Under the pieces are notes generated by a model, which worked only from the letters and a program-made list of their open reading frames with translations, was not told the DNA's origin and did not search any database. This document shows, one piece after another, positions 34,793-43,017 of a DNA stretch of 64,000 nt; within the stretch, counting starts at the first letter, position 1; each line of letters opens with the position of its first letter. The stretch is from Streptomyces candidus. GTDB taxonomy: Bacteria; Actinomycetota; Actinomycetes; Streptomycetales; Streptomycetaceae. Position numbers and translations under genes: made by a program. Location of the stretch: NCBI RefSeq assembly GCF_014207445.1, contig NZ_JACHEM010000002.1, positions 372,001-436,000 on the forward strand, given 5' to 3'.

Positions 34793-36202
34793 ATGGCAGC
34801 ACCGGCAGCACAAGCTTCGCCAGACGTCTCACGCATCGTCATCGAGAACTGCGCGATCGCGACCGTCGACGCCCAGGACACGGAATACGCGTCCGGTCAC
34901 GTCGTCGTCGCGGGCAACCGGATCGAGTCCATCGGCGCGGGCACGGCACCCGCAGGTCTGGAGAACGTGGTCCGCCGCATCGACGGCACGGGGCACCTCG
35001 TCACTCCCGGCCTGATCAACACGCACCACCACTTCTACCAGTGGATCACCCGGGGCCTGGCCACCGACCACAACCTCTTCGACTGGCTCGTCGCGCTGTA
35101 CCCGACCTGGGCGCGGATCGACGAGCAGATGGTGACGGCGGCGGCCCAGGGGTCCCTGGCGATGATGGCCCGAGGCGGCGTCACCACCGCCATGGACCAC
35201 CACTACGTCTTCCCCGAGGGCTCCGGCGACCTCTCCTCGGCGATCATCGGCGCGGCGAGGGACATGGGCGTACGGTTCACCCTCGCCCGCGGTTCCATGG
35301 ACCGCGGCGAATCCGACGGGGGCCTCCCGCCGGACTTCGCGGTCGAGACCCTCGACGGCGCGCTCGCCGCCACCGAGGCGACCGTCGACGCGCACCACGA
35401 CGCGTCCTTCGACTCCATGACCCAGATCGCCGTCGCACCGTGCTCGCCGTTCTCCGTCTCCACCGAACTCATGCGCCAGGGAGCGGAGTTGGCCCGCCGC
35501 AAGGGGGTCAGACTGCACACCCACGGCAGCGAGACGGTGGAGGAGGAGAAGTTCTGCCGCGAGCTGTTCGGCATGGGACCCACCGACTACTTCGAGTCGA
35601 CGGGCTGGCTCGGCGCCGACGTGTGGATGGCCCACTGCGTCCACATGAACGACTCCGACATCGCCGCCTTCGCCCGCACCGGCACCGGCGTCGCCCACTG
35701 CCCCTCCTCCAACGCCCGCCTCGCCGCAGGCATCGCCCGCGTCCCCGACATGCTCAAGGCCGGCGTCCCGGTCGGCCTCGGCGTCGACGGCACCGCGTCC
35801 AACGAGTCCGGCGAACTCCACACCGAGCTGCGCAACGCGCTCCTCATCAACCGCCTCCACACCGAGCACCGCGAGCGGGCCCTCAACGCCCGCCAGGCGC
35901 TCCGCCTCGGTACCTTCGGAGGCGCCCAGGTCCTGGGCCGCGCAGACCAGATCGGCTCGCTCGAAGCCGGCAAACTCGCGGACCTGGTGATGTGGAAGGT
36001 CGACGGACTCGGCCACTCCACCATCGCCGACCCGGTCACCGCCATCGTCTTCGGCGCGGCGGCCCCGGTCACCCTGTCCCTCGTCAACGGCCTGCCCGTG
36101 GTCGAGGACAGCCACCTGACCACGGTGGACGAGGACGCCATCGCCCGCAGCGCGCGCAACGAGGCGCAGCGCCTCGCGCGGGTCGCCGCGCAGCCGCGCT
36201 GA
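34793..36202 (+). CDS. 8-oxoguanine deaminase-like amidohydrolase
   Basis: This 469-residue metallo-dependent hydrolase is of the cytosine/8-oxoguanine deaminase and TrzN/AtzB group. Metal-binding motifs are NTHHHFYQW (HxH), HTHGSE, MAHCVHMND and GLGVDGTASNES. It most likely deaminates a purine base such as 8-oxoguanine to urate, which the adjacent uricase would oxidise. I chose ATG 34793 because AAAGGA stands upstream; GTG 34757 is possible. It lies 45 bp after the first NCS2 permease. Confidence 0.82.
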   Translation: MAAPAAQASPDVSRIVIENCAIATVDAQDTEYASGHVVVAGNRIESIGAGTAPAGLENVVRRIDGTGHLVTPGLINTHHHFYQWITRGLATDHNLFDWLVALYPTWARIDEQMVTAAAQGSLAMMARGGVTTAMDHHYVFPEGSGDLSSAIIGAARDMGVRFTLARGSMDRGESDGGLPPDFAVETLDGALAATEATVDAHHDASFDSMTQIAVAPCSPFSVSTELMRQGAELARRKGVRLHTHGSETVEEEKFCRELFGMGPTDYFESTGWLGADVWMAHCVHMNDSDIAAFARTGTGVAHCPSSNARLAAGIARVPDMLKAGVPVGLGVDGTASNESGELHTELRNALLINRLHTEHRERALNARQALRLGTFGGAQVLGRADQIGSLEAGKLADLVMWKVDGLGHSTIADPVTAIVFGAAAPVTLSLVNGLPVVEDSHLTTVDEDAIARSARNEAQRLARVAAQPR

Positions 36203-36257
36203 CGACGGCGGCATCTCCTCGTACCACTGACGCTCGGAAAGGTCCGAGCACACAGAA

Positions 36258-36357
36258 TTCCGGCCGGGAGGGACGGCTCCCGGCCGGAACTGAGCAGCCG
36301 AGCGGGCTGCTCAGGAGCCGTTCCCGGGGGCGTGGCCCAACACTTCACGCCCCCGGG
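36258..36357 (+). terminator. Three consecutive hairpins
   Basis: Perfect stems of 13 bp (36258-36270/36277-36289), 10 bp (36290-36299/36305-36314) and 12 bp (36323-36334/36346-36357) follow one another within 100 bases. They lie between the deaminase and the second permease. The first is probably the deaminase terminator. No gene is seen in 36203-36506. Confidence 0.7.
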
Positions 36358-36506
36358 GCGGTCCGGCGTATCCGGGCGAACGGCACAGCAGCACAGCAGC
36401 AGTACGGGCACCTTGCATCACCTCTGCACCACCAGCTCCTTGCATCGCGCACCACCTCCCCGAAGCACGTGTCAATCCCGGCACTGGAAAACGACAGGAG
36501 GACGCT

Positions 36507-37967
36507 GTGGCCAAGTCGCCCAGGTTCACCGCGCAAGGCTCTTCGACGGACAGCACCGCCGAGGAGAAAACGTCCCTCACGAAGCACCCGGTCGATCAGG
36601 GAATGCCTCCCCTGAAGCTCGCCACGACCGGCCTCCAGCATGTCGCCGCCATGTACGCCGGCGTCGTCGCCCCACCCCTGATCGTCGGCGCGGCCGTCGG
36701 CCTGTCCGGCAAGGAACTCACCTTCCTCACCGGCGCCAGCCTCTTCATGGCCGGACTCGCCACCCTCCTCCAGACGCTCGGCGTCTGGAACATCGGCGCC
36801 CGCCTCCCCTTCGTCAACGGCGTGACCTTCGCCGGAGTCGCCCCGATGCTCGCGATCGCGGGCGGCCAGTCCAAGGAGGACGCGCTCCCGGTCATCTTCG
36901 GCGCGATCATCGTGGCGGGAGCGATCGGCTTCGTCGCCGCGCCGTTCTTCTCCAAGATGGTCCGCTTCTTCCCGCCGGTGGTCACCGGCACGGTCATCAC
37001 CCTGATCGGCGTCTCGCTCCTGCCCGTCGCCTTCGGCTGGGCCCAGGGCCCCGACCCCAAGGCGGCGGACTACGGCTCGACGACCTTCCTCGGCCTGGCC
37101 GGCATCACCCTGGTGATCGTCCTGCTGCTGCGCCGCTTCACCCGGGGCTTCGTCAAGCAGATCGCCGTACTCCTCGGCCTCGTCATCGGCACGCTCATCG
37201 CCATCCCGTTCGGCGCCACCGACTTCTCGCCGGTCACCGAGGCGAGCATCGTCGGCTTCCCGACGCCGTTCCACTTCGGCGCACCGCAGTTCGTGGCCGC
37301 CGCGATCATCTCGATGTGCGTGGTCATGCTCGTCTCGATGACCGAGTCGACGGCCGACATGCTGGCCCTCGGTGAGATCGTCGACCGCCCCGCCGACGAG
37401 AAGACCATCGCGGCCGGCCTGCGCGCCGACGCCCTCGGCTCCGCCGTCAGCCCCCTGTTCAACGGCTTCATGTGCAGCGCCTTCGCCCAGAACATCGGCC
37501 TGGTCGCGATGACCAAGATCCGCAGCCGGTTCGTCGTCGCGGCGGGCGGCGGCTTCCTCATCCTGATGGGCCTGTGCCCGATAGCCGCCTCGCTGATCGC
37601 GGTCGTCCCGCGTCCGGTGCTCGGCGGAGCGGGCATCGTGCTCTTCGGCTCGGTCGCGGCCAGCGGCATCCAGACCCTCGTCAAGGCGGGCCTGGAGAAG
37701 GACAACAACGTGCTGATCGTCGCCGTCTCCCTCGCGGTCGGCATCATCCCGATCGCCGCGCCGACCTTCTACCACCACTTCCCGGAGACTGCGAAGATCA
37801 TCCTGGACTCGGGAATCTCCACCGGCTGCCTCGCGGCCGTCGTCCTCAACCTCGTCTTCAACCACATCGGCAAGCGCGCCGACGACGACGAGGTGACGGC
37901 CCCGATGGAGCCCGGCGAGGAAATGACCCACCGGGGCGGCAAGACGGTGGGGGTGGTCACGCACTGA
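36507..37967 (+). CDS. NCS2-family nucleobase permease, copy 2
   Basis: This 486-residue paralogue of the permease at 33251 has the NCS2 signature AFAQNIGLVAMTKIRSR and the region MLVSMTESTADMLALGEI, where the first copy has SAGMLALG. The Ser-Ala-Gly to Thr-Ala-Asp change near the substrate site suggests different specificity. The N-terminal tail is shorter than in copy 1. GTG 36507 has GGAGG upstream. It is separated from the deaminase by three hairpins, so it is probably transcribed independently. Confidence 0.9.
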   Translation: MAKSPRFTAQGSSTDSTAEEKTSLTKHPVDQGMPPLKLATTGLQHVAAMYAGVVAPPLIVGAAVGLSGKELTFLTGASLFMAGLATLLQTLGVWNIGARLPFVNGVTFAGVAPMLAIAGGQSKEDALPVIFGAIIVAGAIGFVAAPFFSKMVRFFPPVVTGTVITLIGVSLLPVAFGWAQGPDPKAADYGSTTFLGLAGITLVIVLLLRRFTRGFVKQIAVLLGLVIGTLIAIPFGATDFSPVTEASIVGFPTPFHFGAPQFVAAAIISMCVVMLVSMTESTADMLALGEIVDRPADEKTIAAGLRADALGSAVSPLFNGFMCSAFAQNIGLVAMTKIRSRFVVAAGGGFLILMGLCPIAASLIAVVPRPVLGGAGIVLFGSVAASGIQTLVKAGLEKDNNVLIVAVSLAVGIIPIAAPTFYHHFPETAKIILDSGISTGCLAAVVLNLVFNHIGKRADDDEVTAPMEPGEEMTHRGGKTVGVVTH

Positions 37968-37994
37968 CATCACGTCACCTCGGCTGTCACGTCA

Positions 37995-38027
37995 CGGTGT
38001 CCGTGCGGCAATTCCGTACGGACACCG
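37995..38027 (+). terminator. Terminator of the second NCS2 permease
   Basis: A 14-bp stem (37995-38008 with 38014-38027, one G-U pair) and 5-base loop begins 27 bp after the stop. Confidence 0.75.
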
Positions 38028-38249
38028 CGCGACGAGGGTGCGTCGGCCGATGCGGTGCGGACCGCCGTACACGTTCCGCGGGGGACGCGGCCGGGATCCG
38101 CTCACGTACGTACACCCGGCGGCGGACGTCGAGCGGACGCCGGTCGCCTCCGCATCCACCTCCGCGCTCGTGCGACCCGCCGGTGCCGCCTGCCCCACCC
38201 CACGTACACCGCACGTCACCCGACGACTCCGGCACCGCGGGCATCCCTG

Positions 38250-38255
38250 TACCGT
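38250..38255 (+). promoter_or_regulatory. Candidate -10 box for leaderless transcript
   Basis: TACCGT sits 7 bases before the ATG at 38263, without a standard ribosome site at proper spacing. Confidence 0.35.
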
Positions 38256-38262
38256 CGGAGTC

Positions 38263-38943
38263 ATGGAAGATCACTCCGTCGTCGACGTGGGCGACGTACG
38301 CATGGCGTACCGCTCCTGGGGCGACCAGCACGGCAACCCGGTAATCCTGCTGCACGGAATCGGCAGCTCCGCCGCGAGCTGGGAGAAGGTCGGGCAGGCG
38401 CTCGGCGAGGAGTGGCGGGTGCACGCACTGGACCTGCGCGGCCACGGCGAGAGCGACTGGCCGGACGAGTACGACCTCGAACTGATGCGGGACGACGTAC
38501 TGGGCTTCATCGAAGAGGCCAAGATCGACCGGGCCGGCCTGGTCGGCCACGGTATGGGCGGCGTCGTCGCGTACCTGCTGGCCCAGGAGTACCCGGACCG
38601 GGTGGAGCGCCTGGTGCTGGAGGAGACACCGGCGCCCTTCGCGGGAGCGCAGGACATCCGTCCGGCGGACGGCCCGGTCGACTACGACGAGAACGCGCTC
38701 CCCGAGATCGGGGCCCAGCTCGCGGACCCGCCGGAGGAATGGCTGGAGCGCCTCGGTGAGATCGTCGCCCCGACCCTGATCATCACCGGTGGCCCGGACA
38801 GCGAGATGGACCAGTCCGACCTCCCGGAGATGGCGGACCGCATCCCGGACTGCGCCCAGATCACCCTTCCCGGCGGCCACCGCATCCACCAGCTCCACCC
38901 GCAGCAGTTCGCGGACAAGGTGAGCGACTTCTTCACCAGCTGA
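38263..38943 (+). CDS. Alpha/beta-hydrolase fold protein lacking the nucleophilic Ser
   Basis: This 226-residue alpha/beta-hydrolase has the oxyanion strand ILLHGIGSSAASW, DLRGHGESDWP and the C-terminal His in GGHRIHQLHP. The nucleophile elbow reads GHGMGG where active members have GHSMGG: the codon is GGT instead of a Ser codon such as AGT. It may therefore be non-hydrolytic, or use a different mechanism as seen in some divergent members. The end overlaps the convergent MerR-type gene by 11 bp. Confidence 0.85.
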   Translation: MEDHSVVDVGDVRMAYRSWGDQHGNPVILLHGIGSSAASWEKVGQALGEEWRVHALDLRGHGESDWPDEYDLELMRDDVLGFIEEAKIDRAGLVGHGMGGVVAYLLAQEYPDRVERLVLEETPAPFAGAQDIRPADGPVDYDENALPEIGAQLADPPEEWLERLGEIVAPTLIITGGPDSEMDQSDLPEMADRIPDCAQITLPGGHRIHQLHPQQFADKVSDFFTS

Positions 38944-39766
38944 GAGGCACCGGGGCCTCCTTCGTTTCTGGGACGCCTCCAGCCCAGGAACGCGGGGCCG
39001 GCGTGGCGTCGTCCGCCGGAAGGACCGGGCTCTGCACCGTTCGGTGGACCGCATCGGCGCGGTGGGCCACCACCGCCGCGAGGTCCGAGCCCGCCCGGAG
39101 TAGAGCCACCGTGCGCTCCGCGATCCGGTCGAGGCGCTCCCGCAGGACACGGGAGGTCGCGTCGGGTCCGCCGCTCTGCCGGAGGGTGCTCAGGATCTCG
39201 CGCACGGCGGGGATCCCGTGACCGGCGCCCCGCAGGGCCACCACGATCCGGGCCGCTGCGATCGCGCCGGACCCGTACCGGCGGGCGCGCAGCGAGGTCA
39301 CCCGCGCGGGAGTCAGGAGGCCCTCGTCCTCCCAGAAGCGCAAGGTCGAGGTCCGTACGCCGAGGGCCTCCGCGAGTTCCGTGATCGTCATGGCGTCGCC
39401 CCCGTGATCCGGCGGATCGTCGCCGGCCTCGTCGCCGATCGTCCGCAGGGCCTGCTGGGCGCGCAGCACCTCCTCGCGTTCCCGCGCGAGGCGGACATGG
39501 GCGGCGCCGACCGCGGCGGCCGCGTCCGCGAGCGTCCCCGTACCCAGCTCGACCAGCAGCCGACGGGCGTCGACGGGGCCCATGGCGCGCGCGAGCCCCC
39601 GGTAGGCGTGCAGCGCCCGCACGTGAACGGCCGCGTAGCCGCGGTACCCGTTGGCCGACCTGGCGGCGGGCGGCAGAACGCCCAGCCGTTCCAGATCGCG
39701 TACCTGCTGCACCGAGTACCCCGACGCGCGGGCCACGTCGGAGGTACGGAGGGAACGCTCGGACAC
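38933..39766 (-). CDS. MerR-family regulator with two HTH domains
   Basis: This 277-residue protein contains two MerR-type winged helices. The N-terminal one reads TSDVARASGYSVQQVRDLERLGVLPPAARSANGYRGY, split here as TSDVARASGYSVQQVRD then LERLGVLPPA. The second, near residues 135-200, has ITELAEALGVRTSTLRFWED and then EGLLTPAR. Normal MerR proteins have one and dimerise. Here a single chain may bind both half sites. Start codon is uncertain: GTG 39766 is chosen, GTG 39778 and ATG 39808 are also in frame. The upstream region holds direct repeats. Confidence 0.78.
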   Translation of the reverse strand: MSERSLRTSDVARASGYSVQQVRDLERLGVLPPAARSANGYRGYAAVHVRALHAYRGLARAMGPVDARRLLVELGTGTLADAAAAVGAAHVRLAREREEVLRAQQALRTIGDEAGDDPPDHGGDAMTITELAEALGVRTSTLRFWEDEGLLTPARVTSLRARRYGSGAIAAARIVVALRGAGHGIPAVREILSTLRQSGGPDATSRVLRERLDRIAERTVALLRAGSDLAAVVAHRADAVHRTVQSPVLPADDATPAPRSWAGGVPETKEAPVPLSW

Positions 39767-39784
39767 GGTAAACCCCACAGAAGC

Positions 39785-39804
39785 ACTTGAAGCCGAGACT
39801 TGAA
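39785..39804. repeat. ACTTGAA direct repeat between divergent genes
   Basis: ACTTGAA occurs at 39785-39791 and 39798-39804, a 13-bp period, in the short gap between the MerR-type gene and the DUF6194-like gene. It is a candidate binding site for the regulator. Confidence 0.45.
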
Positions 39805-39806
39805 CC

Positions 39807-40289
39807 ATGAGTATCGAACACCTCCTCGCCACCGTGCGCGCGCTCCCCGACGTTCTGGTGGTCACCCCGCAGCCCGGCAGCGACTTCCCCGAACCCACGT
39901 GGGGCGACTCGTACGTCTACTACGCGCCCGACGGCCGCATCCCCGGGCGCACCCAGCCCTACGCGACGATCGTCACCAGCGATCACCCGGGGGACAGTGC
40001 GTCCGCCCTCGGCGCGGCCGGCCGCCGACGGGTGAACGTGCAGGTCGACCGCGCGGCGTTCCATGCCCTCACCGGAGAGGACCCGCGCGGCCCCGGCCGC
40101 CCCCGCGACCACACCGCCCCCGACGTCGTTCTGCCGCACCCGGTGTACGGGGCGCAGAGCTGGATCTGCGTCGTCAACCCCGGGGAGCGGACATCGGACA
40201 CGCTCGTACGGCTGCTGCGCGAGGCCCACGAGGCCGCGCGTGCACGGTACGAGCGGCGTCACGGGGCGGGGGAGCGGCGGCCCGGCTGA
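39807..40289 (+). CDS. DUF6194-like protein
   Basis: This 160-residue protein resembles what I recall as DUF6194. It contains the stretches GDSYVYYAPDGRIP, VNVQVDRAAFHALTG and LPHPVYGAQSWICVVNPG. A YjbR/MmcQ-like fold is plausible. The function is unknown. It is divergent from the MerR-type regulator, with start codons almost touching, so it is the obvious candidate target of that regulator. Confidence 0.7.
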   Translation: MSIEHLLATVRALPDVLVVTPQPGSDFPEPTWGDSYVYYAPDGRIPGRTQPYATIVTSDHPGDSASALGAAGRRRVNVQVDRAAFHALTGEDPRGPGRPRDHTAPDVVLPHPVYGAQSWICVVNPGERTSDTLVRLLREAHEAARARYERRHGAGERRPG

Positions 40290-40486
40290 GCCGTCGGCCT
40301 GCGGGGCAGTCGACGGGCGGGCGGGGGGTGAGCCGGGCCGGTGGGGAGTGGCGCGGGTGCGCGGGCGCAACCTGGAGCGCCCCCTGCCCAGTCCGGCCGT
40401 GCGCACCCCCTTGCCCGCGACAGCCGACCATGGCATACAGGTCTGGACCATTGTCTCTGTCCTCCCCACGGATGAGAGGTCCTGCC

Positions 40487-41479
40487 GTGCAACGCCCCAC
40501 CGTTCGCACCGTGTTGGCCTGTGCCCTGCTGCTGCCCCTGCTCGCGACGGCCGCATGCGGCGGTGGAAAGGAGGCCCAGCCGCCGCGCGACACCACGCGG
40601 CCCGCGGCCCCCGCCGGAGTCACCGCCCAGTCTGGCAGCGCCACCTCCGTCCACGTCATGTGGAGCCCGGCCACGGACGACCGAGGCGTGACGGGCTACG
40701 AGGTCTACGCGAAGGGCCGGAAGGTCAGGGCGGTCGCCGCGACCACGACCATGGTCGACGTCGACCGCCTCACCCCCTCCCACACGTACGACTTCACCGT
40801 CCGGGCCAAGGACGCCGCCGGCAACCTCTCCGCGCCGAGCGCCGTCGTCACGGCGAGGACCCGGGCTTCCGCCCCCGACGACCGCACACCGCCGACCGCC
40901 CCCACCGGACTGCGGGGCACCGTGACCGGCGGGACGGCGGTCACCCTGTCCTGGGGTGCCGCCACGGACACGGGCGGCGCCGTCACCGCCTACGACGTCT
41001 ACCAGGAGGACTCGCGCATCCACAGCGCCCCCGGCACCGAGACCACCACCCGGGTCGACGGGCTGCGGCCCGGCACGGTCTACACCTTCACCGTGCGTGC
41101 CCGTGACGCCGCCGAGAACTCCTCCCCGGACAGCAACTCCCTCGACCTGACGACCCCTTCGGGCGCGGGACGCGGACCCTCCACCGCCCCCACCGGCCTG
41201 ACGGTCACCGCCGGGACGGAAGGAGGTGCGCGCACCCTCGTACTGCGCTGGACCCCACCCCGCACCGGGGGCGAGGTGAAGGAGCACCAGCTCCATCTGA
41301 ACGGCAGGTTCGCGACGACGATCGTGTGGGGAGCGCCCCCGCCGCCCGGCCCGGTGAGTTACACGCTCACCGTCGCCGAGCCGCCCGGCACCCGCTACCG
41401 CGTCGCGCTGCGCGCGAAGCTGCCGGACGGGAAGTGGGGGGACTTCTCGGCGGTGCGGACGGTCACCACGTCCCGCTGA
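40487..41479 (+). CDS. Putative lipoprotein with three fibronectin type III domains
   Basis: This 330-residue exported protein has a signal peptide ending LLATAACGGG, a lipobox-like site with Thr at -3. Three fibronectin type III-like domains follow (about residues 42-130, 136-225 and 235-330) with WSPATDD, YEVYAKG and YTFTVRARDAAENSS as typical strands. FnIII domains commonly occur in actinobacterial polysaccharide-degrading enzymes; here no catalytic domain is attached. GTG 40487 has GAGAGG upstream; ATG 40472 is an alternative start that would add five residues. Confidence 0.8.
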   Translation: MQRPTVRTVLACALLLPLLATAACGGGKEAQPPRDTTRPAAPAGVTAQSGSATSVHVMWSPATDDRGVTGYEVYAKGRKVRAVAATTTMVDVDRLTPSHTYDFTVRAKDAAGNLSAPSAVVTARTRASAPDDRTPPTAPTGLRGTVTGGTAVTLSWGAATDTGGAVTAYDVYQEDSRIHSAPGTETTTRVDGLRPGTVYTFTVRARDAAENSSPDSNSLDLTTPSGAGRGPSTAPTGLTVTAGTEGGARTLVLRWTPPRTGGEVKEHQLHLNGRFATTIVWGAPPPPGPVSYTLTVAEPPGTRYRVALRAKLPDGKWGDFSAVRTVTTSR

Positions 41480-41642
41480 CGGCTGTGCGGTGTTGGCCGG
41501 CGGACGCGCGGGCCGCTCCCGGCGGACGTTTCCCGGTGTTGCCCCTGCACACGGGCAACGAGGAAACAGGGTGCGACGGCGGTGGGCCGGTGCAAGGTCT
41601 TCGGTACCGAGCATCCGTCGAAAGAGCCCAGGGAGAACCGTC

Positions 41643-42032
41643 ATGACCCACCGCATCCGCATGGCCGCGGCCACCGTCGCCGCAGGACTCGTCCCCACCG
41701 CCACCGGCCTCGGCACGGCCGCCCAGGCCGACGCCCCGCACACGCCCGCCGCATCGAAGGGACAGGCCGCCGCCCCCTGCTGGCACAGCAGCGGCAAGTG
41801 GTGGTGCAACAACAAGCGCGGCGCGGCGGTCTGGGCCGCGGACAGCGTCACGATCGTCGGCTACATGCACTCCAACCCGTCCTGGTTCACCTGCCGCCTG
41901 GACGCCGATCCCACGGGCGGCGGCGGCCCGCACCCCAACCGCTGGCTGCTCACCAAGGCGGACAACGGGCGGGTGGGCTGGATGAAGGACAGCGACGTCT
42001 ACAGCGAGACGGACCCCGTACGACCGTGCTGA
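41643..42032 (+). CDS. Small secreted SH3-like protein
   Basis: This 129-residue protein has a cleavable signal peptide (residues 1-30, ending AAQA). The mature part contains four cysteines (CWHSSGKWWCNN, FTCRL, RPC) and the bacterial SH3-like pattern AAVWAADSVTIVGYMHSNPSWF...GWMKDSDVYSE. Such proteins are secreted by many Streptomyces; two disulfides are likely. GGGAG lies upstream. The function is unknown, with cell-wall association a possibility. Confidence 0.72.
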   Translation: MTHRIRMAAATVAAGLVPTATGLGTAAQADAPHTPAASKGQAAAPCWHSSGKWWCNNKRGAAVWAADSVTIVGYMHSNPSWFTCRLDADPTGGGGPHPNRWLLTKADNGRVGWMKDSDVYSETDPVRPC

Positions 42033-42180
42033 GTCCCTGAGCCCCGGAGCACCTGAGTCCGAGGGGCTGAGCTGGGCGGGAGGCGGCGGAGCCGGGCGGG
42101 GGCAGCGCGCGGGCGATGCCGTCCCCGCCCGGTGCGGCGGGCAGTGCTCGCAGGGAACGCGTCCCCGCCCGGTGCGGGGG

Positions 42181-42732
42181 TCACGGGGCGGCGGTCGGCG
42201 GCACCCCCTCCAGCGTCGCCAGCACTTCCGTCGCCCGGTCGCCCAGTTCGCCGCCGGCCCGGCCCGCGCGGGACGTCAGGTAGCCGTCCCGGCGGGCCTT
42301 CTTGAGGTGGTCCTTCACGGTCTCGGAGCGGCGGTCGAGGTGCTCGGCGAGCCAGGGCACCGGGGCCTGCACCCCCTTGTTCGTGAGGTCGCGGTAGGTC
42401 AGGCACAGCACCGAGAGGTACCGGGGCGAGACGCCCTCGTCCGCCAGCAGGCGGGCCGCGAGACGGGCCAGGTCGAGGAGCCGGCCCCGTTCGGCCTGCC
42501 AGGGCGGCGTCGTCGGCGCCAGTTCCCTGGCCCGTTCCACCGCTCCCGCGAGGTCGAGCCGGCGCAGCACCGTGGTGGAGATGCCGCGCGCGACGTCGCC
42601 CGGCGGGGCGTCCTCCTCCGCCTCGATGACGATCTTCTGCGGGCCGCCCGACACGGCGCCCTCCGGCCACCACATGGTGATCCGCCACGGACCCCTGAAC
42701 TGACCGATTTCAAGTCCCTCTTCGATTCCCAT
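42181..42732 (-). CDS. Hypothetical protein with C-terminal winged-helix region
   Basis: I do not recognise a named family for this 183-residue protein. The N-terminal 50 residues form beta strands (WRITMWWPEG, QKIVIEAEED). The C-terminal half has a helix-turn-helix pattern, APVPWLAEHLDRRSETVKDHLKKARRDGYLT (given as two parts: APVPWLAEHLDRRSETV and KDHLKKARRDGYLT). This is common in Streptomyces proteins annotated as hypothetical regulators. Coding bias and the ATG start are good. Gap 42033-42180 is GC-rich with no other gene. Confidence 0.65.
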   Translation of the reverse strand: MGIEEGLEIGQFRGPWRITMWWPEGAVSGGPQKIVIEAEEDAPPGDVARGISTTVLRRLDLAGAVERARELAPTTPPWQAERGRLLDLARLAARLLADEGVSPRYLSVLCLTYRDLTNKGVQAPVPWLAEHLDRRSETVKDHLKKARRDGYLTSRAGRAGGELGDRATEVLATLEGVPPTAAP

Positions 42733-42813
42733 CCGGGCAGCGTAGACGCAACCACCCTCCGTGTCACCCCCTGAGTGGTCAGAAGTGGGTGGACCGGGTC
42801 GGCCCCGGAGACC

Positions 42814-43017
42814 TCAGAGGTGTGCGGTGAGGCGTTGGTGTTCGGATGCGTCGACCTGCTCACCGGAGGAGGGGAGGAGCTGGGGGACGCCGTCGACGAT
42901 GGGGTAGCGGCGCTGCAGACGCGGGTTGTAGAGGACGTCCCCGGTGGGCAGCAGCGTCAGGGGGCCCTTGTCGAGCGGGCAGGCGAGGATCTTGAGGAGC
43001 GGGTCGGCGGGGTTCAT
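42814..43017 (-). CDS. Trm112-like small protein
   Basis: This 67-residue protein is of the Trm112p-like family (PF03966): LLKILACPLDKGPL, LYNPRLQRRYPIVDGVPQLLP. In eukaryotes and archaea Trm112 stabilises and activates SAM methyltransferases. Only one Cys is present, so it would not bind zinc as yeast Trm112 does; that is normal for many bacterial copies. Its ATG overlaps the transporter stop (ATGA). The operon contains two methyltransferases, candidate partners. Confidence 0.85.
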   Translation of the reverse strand: MNPADPLLKILACPLDKGPLTLLPTGDVLYNPRLQRRYPIVDGVPQLLPSSGEQVDASEHQRLTAHL

